Origin: JAJDOD01 sp039024895
GTDB lineage: Bacteria > Pseudomonadota > Alphaproteobacteria > Rhodobacterales > Rhodobacteraceae
Assembly: GCA_039024895.1 (NCBI GenBank)
Contig: JBCCPJ010000020.1
Span: forward strand, 3,066 to 67,065
Length of the DNA: 64,000 nt
Reading direction: 5' to 3'
Each line of letters begins with the position of its first letter. The stretch's first letter is position 1. Made by a program: the position numbers and the translations under genes. The notes beneath the pieces are model-generated. The model was not told the DNA's origin, ran no database searches, and was given only the letters and a program-made list of their open reading frames with translations. Shown here piece after piece: positions 37,197-46,705 of the stretch.

Positions 37197-38627
37197 TCAG
37201 TCGTCCTCCAAAACCCAGGTGTCTTTTGTCCCGCCGCCCTGACTTGAGTTCACCACCAAGGAACCGGCTTTGAGCGCCACACGCGTCAAGCCGCCCGGCG
37301 TGATCTCAACCCCGCGCGGCGAGTAGAGCGCAAAGGGACGCAAGTCCACATGCCGAGGGGCCAAACCGGCTTTGGTGAGGATTGGCACTGTGGAAAGGGC
37401 AAGCGTCGGTTGCGCGATGTAGTTGCCGGGCTTCGCTTCAAGTTTCTGTCGGAAGGCCGAAATCTCCTTTTTGGAGGCAGCGGGCCCTACCAACATCCCA
37501 TAGCCGCCCGAGCCGTGCACCTCTTTCACCACCAGTTCGCTCAGGTGATCGAGCACATACGTCAAGCTCTCCGCGTCGGAACACCGCCAGGTCGGCACGT
37601 TTTTGAGGATCGCTTTCTCGCCCGTATAGAACTCAACGATATCAGGCATATAGCTGTAGATTGCCTTGTCGTCTGCGATACCTGTGCCAGGCGCGTTAGC
37701 GATTGTAATTCCCCCTGCGCGATAGACATCGAAGATGCCTGGCACGCCCAAAAGGCTGTCCAGGTTGAAGTTCAACGGGTCAAGAAAATCGTCATCAACC
37801 CGGCGATAGATCACGTCAACGGGCCTATAACCGCGCGTCGTCCGCATGCAAATCTTGCCACCTTGCACCCGTAGATCCGACCCCTCGACCAGTTCAACGC
37901 CCATATTATCCGCCAAGAAGGCGTGCTCGAAATAGGCGGAGTTATGGATGCCCGGGGTCAAAACCGCGATGCTCTTATCCCCGCTGGCATTGAGCGGCAT
38001 ACAGGCAGCGAGCGAGCGGCGCAGGGTCATTGGGTAGTTGGAAACCGGCCGCACCTTCACCTTGCCGAAAAGCTCCGGGAACATCTGCAGCATCGTCTCC
38101 CGGTTCTCCAGCATGTAGGAAACACCAGAGGGGGTGCGGGCATTGTCTTCGAGTACATAAAAGTCATTCTCGCCGGTCCGGACGAGATCGATCCCGGTGA
38201 TATGCGTATAGATTGACCCGGGAGGCGATACGCCGATCATCTGCGGCAGAAACGCTTCGTTCCGCGCGATCAGATCGACCGGCACCCGGCCCGCGCGCAG
38301 GATTTCTTGCCGATGATAGATGTCGTGCAAAAACGCGTTGATCGCCCGTACGCGCTGCTCAATACCCTTGGTGAGCCGCGCCCATTCGCGGGCAGAGATG
38401 ATCCGGGGCACGATGTCGAACGGGATCAGCCGTTCATCCGCCTCCGCCTGACCGTAAACATTGAACGTGATACCCGTACGGCGGAAGAAGCTCTCGGCCT
38501 CGTCGGACTTCCGGCGCAAGTCTTTCAGGTCTTCGCCGTCGAACCATTCCGTGAAGCCGCGATAGGGTGAACGGGGCAGGTCGCCATTGCCGTTTAGCTC
38601 GTTGAAAAACCGGTTGTCGTCGCTCAT
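37197..38627 (-). CDS. Circularly permuted type 2 ATP-grasp protein
   Basis: A 476-residue protein of the circularly permuted ATP-grasp group. It shows VLEDNARTPSGVSYMLENRE, SVVNSSQGGG at the end and VDVIYRRVDDDFLDP in the middle, all family hallmarks. Such enzymes join a carboxylate to an amine using ATP, and in this context are predicted to make or modify a peptide. ATG 38627 is chosen at MSDDNRFF; an alternative lies 18 bp upstream. First gene of the four-gene cluster that ends with Anbu. Confidence 0.9.
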   Translation of the reverse strand: MSDDNRFFNELNGNGDLPRSPYRGFTEWFDGEDLKDLRRKSDEAESFFRRTGITFNVYGQAEADERLIPFDIVPRIISAREWARLTKGIEQRVRAINAFLHDIYHRQEILRAGRVPVDLIARNEAFLPQMIGVSPPGSIYTHITGIDLVRTGENDFYVLEDNARTPSGVSYMLENRETMLQMFPELFGKVKVRPVSNYPMTLRRSLAACMPLNASGDKSIAVLTPGIHNSAYFEHAFLADNMGVELVEGSDLRVQGGKICMRTTRGYRPVDVIYRRVDDDFLDPLNFNLDSLLGVPGIFDVYRAGGITIANAPGTGIADDKAIYSYMPDIVEFYTGEKAILKNVPTWRCSDAESLTYVLDHLSELVVKEVHGSGGYGMLVGPAASKKEISAFRQKLEAKPGNYIAQPTLALSTVPILTKAGLAPRHVDLRPFALYSPRGVEITPGGLTRVALKAGSLVVNSSQGGGTKDTWVLEDD

Positions 38628-38736
38628 CCTATCTCCCACGCTCAACCTTAGCTTAGTGAAGCGAGGCGGGAATGCAAATCGACCTGATCGGACGGTAAGT
38701 CAGTGGTCTTGCCCAAAATTCAGGCAAAGCAGGGGC

Positions 38737-39519
38737 TTAACGCCCGTTTACCCATGGCGCTGGCTGCTTTTTCAGGAAAGCTTCGATCCCTTGCCGCGCC
38801 TCTTCTGTCTCCCAAGAATCCGCCAATCGCTGGATTGTGTCTTCGATCACGGCGTCATCGATTGGGGGTCCAAGGGCGCGTGCCAGCGCCTTCGCTCGAC
38901 CGACAGCGCCGGGGGCCGTGGCGAGGTAAGGCGCGACCTCCGCCTCGACAGCAGCATCGAGACCGTCCGCAGCAACAACACGCGCCACGAGGCCCAGCGA
39001 TACCGCTTCATCGGCACCGAAAACACGTGACGACATGAAAACGCGCCGTGCCCGACCTTCGCCCATGCGGGCCACAACATAAGGTCCGATTGTCGCGGGG
39101 ATCAGCCCAAGCCGCGTTTCCGTCAGCCCGAACTTGGTGCCCTCGGCGGCGAGGGCCACATCCGCGACCGAGGTAAGGCCGACACCACCGCCATAAGCGC
39201 CTCCGTGGAGCCGGGCGATCACTGGGCAGGGGATCGTGTTCAGGGCGGCCAGCATATCGGCGAGCTTGCGGGCCTCGCGCATCCGCGTGTGTCGGTCCGC
39301 GTCAATCTGAGCTTTCATCCAAGTCAGATCGCCGCCCGCGCAAAACATGGCACCCGCTCCCGACAAAACCAGCGCGCGTGCCTTTACGTGGCTCGCGACA
39401 TGAAGAAGCTCTTCGATCATTTCACCGGACATGGCGTTACGCTTTTCGGGGCGGTTCAAGGTAAGATAGGCGACGTTTCTGTCATCAATGCGCAGGCGTA
39501 AAGTCTTGTAATCGCTCAT
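38737..39519 (-). CDS. liuC: Methylglutaconyl-CoA hydratase (enoyl-CoA hydratase family)
   Basis: A 260-residue crotonase-fold hydratase. AGAMFCAGGDLTWMK and the GGVGLTSVADVALA segment form the oxyanion hole. From its place downstream of liuE, liuD and liuB it should hydrate 3-methylglutaconyl-CoA to HMG-CoA in leucine degradation. Start ATG 39519 overlaps the liuE stop by 4 bp. Specificity is inferred from the operon; other enoyl-CoA hydratases would look similar. Confidence 0.87.
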   Translation of the reverse strand: MSDYKTLRLRIDDRNVAYLTLNRPEKRNAMSGEMIEELLHVASHVKARALVLSGAGAMFCAGGDLTWMKAQIDADRHTRMREARKLADMLAALNTIPCPVIARLHGGAYGGGVGLTSVADVALAAEGTKFGLTETRLGLIPATIGPYVVARMGEGRARRVFMSSRVFGADEAVSLGLVARVVAADGLDAAVEAEVAPYLATAPGAVGRAKALARALGPPIDDAVIEDTIQRLADSWETEEARQGIEAFLKKQPAPWVNGR

Positions 39520-40373
39520 GATCGAAGCCCTTTCGCAAATGCGCCAGCAGCGGAGATGGCGTCGACATCAAGGCCGGTATCAAACCCAAGCGCTGTCACC
39601 CGGTCGTGCACAGCCTTCGTGGCCACATTCCCCTTTGCGCCCGGGGCATAGGGGCAGCCACCAAGCCCACCGACGGCGGCGTCGAACACCCGGAGTCCCC
39701 GGTGCAAGCAGGTCTCGATATTATCCAACGCGCGCCCGCCTGTATCGTGGAAATGTCCCGCAATCTGGTCGGGCGACCCCCGTTCAAGCACCGCGTCGAG
39801 CATGGCGTCAACGCTCTCCGGCGTGGCGGCCCCGATCGTATCGCCAAGACTAACTTCAAAGCATCCCATGGCAAACAAGGCCGCGGTGACGTCGGCGACC
39901 GCTTGCGGGGCCACGCGCCCGTCATAGGGGCAATCGGTGACGCAGCTGACATATCCGCGGACCGGGATGTCAATCGCGAGGGCTGCGGCAGCAACCGGGC
40001 GGAACCGTTCCAGACTTTCCGCAATGGAGCAGTTTAAATTGGCGCGGCTAAACCCTTCGGAAGCCGCCGCAAACACGGCAATCCAATCGGGCCTTGTCTC
40101 TAAAGCGCGCTCTAACCCCTTGGTGTTTGGTGTTAATACGCCGTATTGAACGTCATCCGCGCGCGAGATACCACCCATGACATCCGACGCGTCGGCCAAT
40201 TGGGGCACCCATTTCGGCGATACAAAACTCGTCACCTCGATGCGCCGAAAACCGGCCTGCGATAACATATCGACCAGGGCGATCTTGTCGCGCGTCGGGA
40301 CGGTCGCCGCTTCGTTTTGCAATCCGTCGCGGGGTGCCATTTCAACGATTTCGACCGTGTCAGCCATCGTCAT
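39516..40373 (-). CDS. liuE: Hydroxymethylglutaryl-CoA lyase
   Basis: Cleaves HMG-CoA to acetyl-CoA and acetoacetate, the last step of leucine breakdown. The protein has the DRE-TIM start VEIVEMAPRDGLQNE, SFVSPKWVPQLAD, the metal-binding HFHDTGG and the catalytic Cys in GGLGGCPYAPGAKGN. The start is MTMADTV at 40373 or MADTV at 40367; both overlap the liuD stop. A GTG or ATG further upstream would run into liuD. About 285 residues, the family length. Confidence 0.92.
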   Translation of the reverse strand: MTMADTVEIVEMAPRDGLQNEAATVPTRDKIALVDMLSQAGFRRIEVTSFVSPKWVPQLADASDVMGGISRADDVQYGVLTPNTKGLERALETRPDWIAVFAAASEGFSRANLNCSIAESLERFRPVAAAALAIDIPVRGYVSCVTDCPYDGRVAPQAVADVTAALFAMGCFEVSLGDTIGAATPESVDAMLDAVLERGSPDQIAGHFHDTGGRALDNIETCLHRGLRVFDAAVGGLGGCPYAPGAKGNVATKAVHDRVTALGFDTGLDVDAISAAGAFAKGLRS

Positions 40374-42351
40374 TTTGCTCCAATCGGACCAGCACTGCGC
40401 CATTCTCCACCTGCGCGCCGGGCGTTGCCATCACCTCCGCCACAATGCCCGCGCGGGGTGCGCGCAAGCTATGTTCCATTTTCATCGCTTCTAGCACCAA
40501 AAGCGGCGCGCCCTCTGCGACGGGATCGCCCGACGCGACCGAAACCTCCGTCACCACCCCCGGCATGGGCGCGCGCACCGCATTACCACCTATTGCCGCG
40601 CCTGTTTCCCGCGCCAAAGGATCGACCTTGGAAAACTGCCACACGGTACCGTCTTCAAAAACGGTCACAGTGGTCGCGTCGGTAAATATGCCGAGGCGTG
40701 CCCGAACGGGATCTGAAAACAGAAAGCCGCCTTCGATACGCGCGGCGCGGAAACGCGTGCCATCCACTTCGAACTGATCACCGCCGAGCAGCCGAACGTC
40801 GACATCGTGACGCGTCTCTCCCTGCATCAACGCAACCCGATGATCCGCTGTGCCCCAAAGACGCCAACCGTTGGTCCTGTCCCACGGGTCTTTCACCGCA
40901 CCAGGCTCTGCCAGCCCAAGCGCACCCAAGGCCGCCGCGTGCAGAGCCCGTCTGTCGCGCCCCTCATCCCGTGCCGTTAGCGCCGTAATATCACGCGAAA
41001 TCAGGCCGGTATCCACATCGCCTCGCCCAAATCCCGGATGCGACGTAAGCGATTTCAGAAACCCGAGATTGGTTACCGTGCCCGCCACTTCGGTCTCGCC
41101 CAAAGCCCGGGACAATTGCCGCAGCGCCGTCATGCGATCCGGCCCGTGGGTGATGATCTTCGCGATCATCGGGTCGTAATGCGGGGTGATTTCATCGCCT
41201 GAAGTGACGCCCGCATCAATACGAACCGGGCCACGCTGAAATGTCACCCCCTTGGGAAAGCGCAGATGCGCCAGCCGCCCGGTGGCCGGCAAAAAACCGG
41301 CATCGGCATCCTCGGCATAGAGCCGCGCTTCGAAGGCGTGACCCTCGATGGAGAGTTCCGATTGTTGAAACGGCAAAGCCTCGCCCGCCGCCACGCGGAG
41401 TTGCATCGCCACAAGATCAAGCCCTGTGATTGCTTCCGTCACCGGATGCTCGACTTGCAACCGCGTGTTCATTTCCATGAACCAGAAGCCGTCCGTCCGC
41501 AGCGCGCCCGACCCATCGGCGATGAACTCGACCGTGCCCGCGCCGACATAACCGATGGCGCGGGCGGCCTCGACCGCTGCCGCCCCCATTGCGGTGCGCA
41601 CGTCCGGCGTCATGCCCGGGGCAGGGGCTTCCTCGATCACTTTTTGATGGCGGCGTTGGAGCGAGCAATCCCGCTCAAACAGGTGAACCACATTACCATG
41701 CTTATCTGCAAACACCTGGATTTCGATATGGCGGGGCGCGCTCACGAATTTCTCGATCAAGACGCCGGGATCGCCGAAACTGGCCTGCCCCTCGCGCTGC
41801 GCTGCTGCGAGAGCTTCCGCGAAACTGGCAGGGTCCTCCACTAGCCGCATGCCTTTGCCGCCGCCGCCCGCGCGCGCTTTGATAAGGACCGGGTAGCCGA
41901 TCTGCGCTGCTTCCTCCGCCAGAAAAGCACCGGTTTGATCTGGCCCGTGATACCCCGGCACCACAGGCACCCCTGCGGTTTCCATCGCGGCCTTGGCGGC
42001 GTCTTTCAGCCCCATGGCGCGGATCGCCGCAGCGGGCGGCCCGACGAAGATCAGCCCTGCCGCCTCCACTTCTTCGACAAAGGCCGGGTTCTCTGACAGA
42101 AAGCCGTAGCCGGGGTGGATCGCCTCCGCCCCCGTCGCGCGGGCCGCCTCCAGAATGGCGTCGATGCAGAGATAACTCTCTGCGACGGGCGCCGGTCCAA
42201 TCCGAACCGCCTTATCCGCCATCCCCACATGCACCGCGTTTGCATCCGCGTCGGAGTACACGGCAACAGTGCGTATCCCCATCGCGCGCGCCGTGGCAGT
42301 CACCCGACAGGCAATCTCGCCGCGATTGGCGACGAGAAGTGTGCCGATCAT
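40360..42351 (-). CDS. liuD: Methylcrotonyl-CoA carboxylase, biotin-containing alpha subunit
   Basis: A 663-residue biotin carboxylase plus biotin carrier. The N-terminus GTLLVANRGEIACRV starts the biotin-carboxylase fold, KARAGGGGKGMR is the ATP-binding loop, and the C-terminal EAMKMEH carries the biotinylated Lys. With liuB it makes 3-methylglutaconyl-CoA from 3-methylcrotonyl-CoA. I chose ATG 42351, which overlaps the stop of the unknown gene upstream (ATGA). Closely related propionyl-CoA carboxylase is less likely because of the liuC and liuE neighbours. Confidence 0.92.
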   Translation of the reverse strand: MIGTLLVANRGEIACRVTATARAMGIRTVAVYSDADANAVHVGMADKAVRIGPAPVAESYLCIDAILEAARATGAEAIHPGYGFLSENPAFVEEVEAAGLIFVGPPAAAIRAMGLKDAAKAAMETAGVPVVPGYHGPDQTGAFLAEEAAQIGYPVLIKARAGGGGKGMRLVEDPASFAEALAAAQREGQASFGDPGVLIEKFVSAPRHIEIQVFADKHGNVVHLFERDCSLQRRHQKVIEEAPAPGMTPDVRTAMGAAAVEAARAIGYVGAGTVEFIADGSGALRTDGFWFMEMNTRLQVEHPVTEAITGLDLVAMQLRVAAGEALPFQQSELSIEGHAFEARLYAEDADAGFLPATGRLAHLRFPKGVTFQRGPVRIDAGVTSGDEITPHYDPMIAKIITHGPDRMTALRQLSRALGETEVAGTVTNLGFLKSLTSHPGFGRGDVDTGLISRDITALTARDEGRDRRALHAAALGALGLAEPGAVKDPWDRTNGWRLWGTADHRVALMQGETRHDVDVRLLGGDQFEVDGTRFRAARIEGGFLFSDPVRARLGIFTDATTVTVFEDGTVWQFSKVDPLARETGAAIGGNAVRAPMPGVVTEVSVASGDPVAEGAPLLVLEAMKMEHSLRAPRAGIVAEVMATPGAQVENGAVLVRLEQNDDG

Positions 42352-43019
42352 CCCCACCATGATCCGCTCTCACGGTCGTGCAAATGTTGGCGCACATGGG
42401 CGGGCAGGGGCCAGGCTTCCCGATCCAGACCGCTGATCTTCCCTAAGGGGCCGTCGCGATATGCATGGTCATAGAGCTCAGGGTGCAACGTCACTTCTAT
42501 GCGCTCCAAGGCCGTCTCAACCTTGCGTTTGGTCGATGCGATTTCCTCCTGAAGCTTGGCCTCTTCCGTTTTGCCTTTGAGCAGTTTCGGCATCTGCAAA
42601 CCGCCAAACACGCTTTTTCCGAGCGAAAGGGCGGTGGCGAGCACAAGGTTCGCGACGATCTCGCCGATCAGATCGAACGGCATAAAGATCGACGCATTCC
42701 AGTTCAGCCACCCGCGTTTGCCTTTTTTGTCGCCGAGGGCCGCCCGCAACCGGTCGAACTCATGGGCAAACACGGCGCGAAACTCCTGCGCAAAGATGCT
42801 GCGGCTGAAATCATCCCGCCCGGCAAAGACGCGTAAAGCGGGCCGCACAAACCAGCCCTGGTTGGATTTTTCGGCGAACTCCTCGAAGTCGAAGAGAAAG
42901 AAGTAATCCTCCGGGTCACGACTGTTATGGACCATATAGACTGCGATTTCGGCCTCTTTTGTCAGCGTGGGCAAGCTTAGTTCGGGCACTTGGCCAAAAA
43001 ACTTCTTGGGATCCATCAT
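42348..43019 (-). CDS. Unknown protein within the leucine-degradation operon
   Basis: A 223-residue protein placed between liuB and liuD. It begins MMDPKKFFGQVPELSLPTLT. The N-terminal half is rich in Phe and Asp/Glu (DYFFLFDFEEF), followed by a hydrophobic helix (about residues 100-140) and a helical, Lys/Glu-rich segment with possible coiled coil. I do not recognise a family. The start at 43019 overlaps nothing and follows the liuB stop by 10 bp; its stop overlaps the liuD start. This tight packing suggests a real role in the operon, perhaps in assembly or membrane association of the carboxylase; that is conjecture. Confidence 0.75.
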   Translation of the reverse strand: MMDPKKFFGQVPELSLPTLTKEAEIAVYMVHNSRDPEDYFFLFDFEEFAEKSNQGWFVRPALRVFAGRDDFSRSIFAQEFRAVFAHEFDRLRAALGDKKGKRGWLNWNASIFMPFDLIGEIVANLVLATALSLGKSVFGGLQMPKLLKGKTEEAKLQEEIASTKRKVETALERIEVTLHPELYDHAYRDGPLGKISGLDREAWPLPAHVRQHLHDRESGSWWG

Positions 43020-43029
43020 CGCCGCCCCA

Positions 43030-44637
43030 TCACATCCGAAAGACGCCGAAACGCGTATCTTCAATCGGTGCGTTCAGCGCTGCCGACAAGGACAGGCCCA
43101 AAACATCACGCGTCTTTTCCGGCGCGATGATCCCGTCGTCCCAAAGCCGTGCGCTGGCGTAAAGAGGATGGGATTGCTCTTCAAACATTGCGAGCGTCGG
43201 TGCCTTGAAGGCGGCCTCTTCACGCGATGTCCAAGACCCACCCTTGCGCTCGATGCTGTCGCGCTTGACGGTAGCCAAGACACCCGCCGCCTGCTCTCCG
43301 CCCATGACCGAAATCCGGCTATTGGGCCAGGTCCAGAGAAAGCGCGGCGAGTAGGCCCGTCCGCACATGCCGTAATTGCCCGCGCCGAAGGAGCCGCCCA
43401 CCAGCACCGTCACTTTAGGCACGGCAGAGGTCGCGACAGCCGTCACCAGCTTCGCGCCATCCTTCGCGATACCGCCCGCCTCGTAGTCGCGCCCCACCAT
43501 AAAGCCGGTAATGTTCTGCAAAAAGACGAGGGGAATCTTGCGCTGCGAACAAAGCTCGACAAAATGCGCGCCCTTCACAGCGCTCTCTGAAAACAGCACG
43601 CCGTTATTGGCGATAATACCCACCGGGATACCCCAGATATGCGCAAAGCCCGTGACCAACGTCTCTCCATAGCGCGCCTTGAACTCGTCAAAGCGCGAGC
43701 CATCGACGACGCGCGTAATCACTTCGCGGATATCGTAGGGCGTGCGCAAATCGGTCGGTACGACGCCCGCGATCTCCGCCGGATCGTAATGGGGCTCTTC
43801 AACGGCGGCGCGCTGAACCGGGTCCGGTGTGCGCCGGGCGACCGATGCGACCGCTTGCCGGGCAAGCGCGAGCGCGTGGGTGTCATCCTCGGCCAGATAA
43901 TCCGCCACGCCCGAGAGCCGCGTGTGAACGTCCCCGCCGCCCAGGTCCTCCGCACTGACCACCTCCCCGGTGGCGGCCTTCACAAGGGGTGGACCCGCAA
44001 GAAAGATCGTCCCTTGCGACTTCACGATGATGGTCACGTCGGACATGGCAGGCACGTAGGCACCACCCGCTGTGCACGACCCCATCACCACGGCAATCTG
44101 CGCGATACCCTTTGCGCTCATTTGCGCCTGATTGTAAAAGATGCGCCCGAAATGGTCCCGATCCGGGAAGACTTCATCCTGGTTGGGCAGGTTCGCGCCG
44201 CCACTATCGACGAGATAGACGCAAGGTAAGCGGTTCGCCTCCGCAATCTCCTGCGCGCGCAGGTGCTTTTTGACCGAAAGCGGGAAATAGGTGCCCCCCT
44301 TCACGGTCGCATCATTGCAAACCACCATCACCTCGCGCCCCGCCACGCGGCCCACACCGGCGATAACACCCGCCGATGGCGCAGCACCGTCATATTGCCC
44401 ATGGGCCGCGAAATGCCCGATTTCCAAGAAGGGCGTCCCGGGGTCCAGAAGCCCCGCAACCCGGTCACGAGGCAACAGCTTCCCGCGCTGAAGATGCCGT
44501 TCCTGCGCCGCTTCGCCGCCCCCGTTTCTGATCTCCAAAGAGACGCTGTCGATCTGCTCCATCAAAGCACGATGTGCCGCCTGGTTGGTCAGAAACGCCT
44601 CTGACGTGGGTGACAGATTTGAGATCAGCTTGGCCAT
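43030..44637 (-). CDS. liuB: Methylcrotonyl-CoA carboxylase, carboxyltransferase beta subunit
   Basis: A 535-residue carboxyltransferase that transfers the carboxyl group from biotin to 3-methylcrotonyl-CoA. It shows GGEAAQERHLQRGKLLPRDR near the start, IAVVMGSCTAGGAYVPAMSD and NITGFMVGRDYEAGGIAKDG with the conserved Gly-rich oxyanion loops. First gene of the visible liu operon; isovaleryl-CoA dehydrogenase, usually next to it, is not in the window. A perfect palindrome lies 38-52 bp upstream of the start codon. Confidence 0.93.
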   Translation of the reverse strand: MAKLISNLSPTSEAFLTNQAAHRALMEQIDSVSLEIRNGGGEAAQERHLQRGKLLPRDRVAGLLDPGTPFLEIGHFAAHGQYDGAAPSAGVIAGVGRVAGREVMVVCNDATVKGGTYFPLSVKKHLRAQEIAEANRLPCVYLVDSGGANLPNQDEVFPDRDHFGRIFYNQAQMSAKGIAQIAVVMGSCTAGGAYVPAMSDVTIIVKSQGTIFLAGPPLVKAATGEVVSAEDLGGGDVHTRLSGVADYLAEDDTHALALARQAVASVARRTPDPVQRAAVEEPHYDPAEIAGVVPTDLRTPYDIREVITRVVDGSRFDEFKARYGETLVTGFAHIWGIPVGIIANNGVLFSESAVKGAHFVELCSQRKIPLVFLQNITGFMVGRDYEAGGIAKDGAKLVTAVATSAVPKVTVLVGGSFGAGNYGMCGRAYSPRFLWTWPNSRISVMGGEQAAGVLATVKRDSIERKGGSWTSREEAAFKAPTLAMFEEQSHPLYASARLWDDGIIAPEKTRDVLGLSLSAALNAPIEDTRFGVFRM

Positions 44638-44959
44638 GGGCGCTTTCAGAACAGTCGTTGTACGCAGTAGTTTAGTGAACGATCGTTCATAAGATCAAGA
44701 TTAAAACACCGAGCTATCCGCTGCCACGCAACGCCGCAGCACAGCTTTCACCGCCAAATCGTAGCCTGAAAGTCATATCATCGCCGTTTCCAAGCCATCG
44801 ACGCCGCATCAAAGTTGATCCGCGAGCACGGCAATGTTATCGCTATCGTAATCCTGTTAGAGACCGCGACATATCGGCGATTTCCGACACCTCTGCTGGA
44901 CCCCACGGCCCTTTCAGCCTAGGTCCAAATCCGTAACGAAACGAGGATATGAAGGTCCA
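44638..44959. other. Intergenic divergent promoter region, liuB to glpD
   Basis: A 322-bp gap between the divergent liuB and glpD genes. It must hold both promoters. Only the palindrome at 44676-44689 stands out. No coding frame with a ribosome site and no clear GlpR-type operator was seen. Confidence 0.6.
44676..44689. promoter_or_regulatory. Perfect 14-bp palindrome, TetR-type operator candidate
   Basis: TGAACGATCGTTCA is a perfect 14-bp palindrome centred 45 bp before the liuB start. Symmetric sites of this size and place are typical of TetR-family regulators that control acyl-CoA degradation genes. No TetR gene is in the window, so the regulator is unknown. Confidence 0.6.
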
Positions 44960-46528
44960 ATGACCCAACTGGCACCCGACTATGATCTGTTCATTATCGG
45001 CGGCGGCATCAACGGATGCGGCATCGCGCGCGACGCGGCAGGCCGGGGTCTCAAGGTCGGTTTGGCGGAGATGAACGATCTCGCATCCGCCACCTCCAGC
45101 GCCTCTACCAAGCTCTTCCATGGTGGCTTGCGCTATCTGGAGTTTTTCGAATTCAGACTGGTCAAGGAAGCGCTTGAGGAACGTGAAACACTACTTAAGG
45201 CAATGCCCCACATTTCCTGGCCAATGCGGTTCGTGCTGCCCTACCACCCGGATATGCGCTTTGACAGCAGCACGCCCACATCCCGGCTTCTGTCGACGGT
45301 CATGCCTTGGATGAAGGGGCGGCGGCCGGCGTGGCTGATCCGACTGGGTCTGTTCCTTTACGACAATCTAGGCGGGCGCAAAATTCTCCCCGGCACCCAG
45401 AAACTCGACCTTAGGAACAGCGCTGAGGGTGTGCCGATCCACGACCGATTTGAGAAGGCCTATGAATATTCCGATTGCTGGGTCGAAGATAGCCGCCTGG
45501 TCGTGTTGAACGCCCGCGACGCCGAAGCACGGGGCGCCAGCGTTATGACCCGTACCCGTGTGCTGCGCGCCGCGCGCGACGGCAGTCACTGGGTCATCAC
45601 GCTTCAAGACACAAACGGCCAGCGCGACATTACCGCCAAGATGCTCGTCAACGCAGGCGGCCCCTGGGTGGGTGACATCATCCGCCAAACCGTCCATTCG
45701 AACTCAAGTGAAGGCGTCCGGCTCGTGCGCGGCAGCCATATCGTCACAAAGAAGCTCTACGATCACGACAAGTGCTATTTCTTCCAGGGCACCGACGGAC
45801 GGATCATCTTTTCCATCCCTTACGAAACGGATTTTACACTGATCGGTACCACAGATCAGGAGCACGCAGACCCGTCGGAGAAACCGGTCTGCACCCCCGA
45901 AGAACAGGCCTATCTGACCGATTTCGCCTCGCAATACTTCAAAACGGACATCACGCAGGACGATATCGTCTGGACCTATTCCGGCGTACGGCCGCTCTAT
46001 GACGATGGGGCAAAATCAGCCACAGCGGCAACGCGGGAATACGTGCTGAAAGTGGACGGCGAAGAGGCACCGCTCCTCAATGTATTCGGCGGTAAAATCA
46101 CCACCTACCGACGACTTGCCGAAGCAGCGCTCGAAAAGATCACGCCCTTCTTTCCAGAAGCGACGGGGCCGTGGACGGCGGGCGTGGCACTGCCGGGCGG
46201 TGACTTTGCCGTCAATGGGTTAGAGGCGCTGGTGAACGGCTTGAAGGCCGATTACCCGTTCCTCACTGATTTCTGGGCGCGGCGGTTGGTCCGCGCCTAT
46301 GGCACAGAGGCGCGGGATATCCTGGTAAACGCCGAGACGGCGGAAGATTTGGGCGAAAACTTTGGCGCGACGATCACCGCAAAGGAACTCGACCGTGCCA
46401 TGGAAGTTGAATGGGTGCGCTCCGCCGATGACTTCGTCTGGCGCCGTACCAAACTCGGCTTGCGGCTCAGCGCCGCGCAGATCGCCCGGATCGACAGCTA
46501 CATTACCGGACAGCGCCAGGCCGCCTAA
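44960..46528 (+). CDS. glpD: Glycerol-3-phosphate dehydrogenase (FAD)
   Basis: A 522-residue membrane-associated flavoenzyme that oxidises glycerol 3-phosphate to dihydroxyacetone phosphate and feeds electrons to quinone. The FAD motif is LFIIGGGINGCGIARDA (residues 9-25). TSSASTKLFHGGLRYLE and LLNVFGGKITTYRRLAE are diagnostic. ATG 44960 follows GAAGG. No other glp genes are nearby, so regulation cannot be deduced. It diverges from the liu operon. Confidence 0.95.
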   Translation: MTQLAPDYDLFIIGGGINGCGIARDAAGRGLKVGLAEMNDLASATSSASTKLFHGGLRYLEFFEFRLVKEALEERETLLKAMPHISWPMRFVLPYHPDMRFDSSTPTSRLLSTVMPWMKGRRPAWLIRLGLFLYDNLGGRKILPGTQKLDLRNSAEGVPIHDRFEKAYEYSDCWVEDSRLVVLNARDAEARGASVMTRTRVLRAARDGSHWVITLQDTNGQRDITAKMLVNAGGPWVGDIIRQTVHSNSSEGVRLVRGSHIVTKKLYDHDKCYFFQGTDGRIIFSIPYETDFTLIGTTDQEHADPSEKPVCTPEEQAYLTDFASQYFKTDITQDDIVWTYSGVRPLYDDGAKSATAATREYVLKVDGEEAPLLNVFGGKITTYRRLAEAALEKITPFFPEATGPWTAGVALPGGDFAVNGLEALVNGLKADYPFLTDFWARRLVRAYGTEARDILVNAETAEDLGENFGATITAKELDRAMEVEWVRSADDFVWRRTKLGLRLSAAQIARIDSYITGQRQAA

Positions 46529-46705
46529 CTGACGCCCCAAGCGCGGTGCAACCGGACCAGCGGGCTCGAAAAGGCCAACGTCGCCAGGTTTGGAAAAGGC
46601 GGGCTTTTGAATTGACGACAAAGCCAGCCTGGTATCCCGTTCTTCCCCTTGGAACCCTTCGCACCCTCGCTTACACCCGAAACGAATGCAAAGGAGAACG
46701 GGCTT

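Noticed and set aside
44638..44959. GlpR operator before glpD
   Set aside because: Some AT-rich half-sites are present but no symmetric match strong enough to report.
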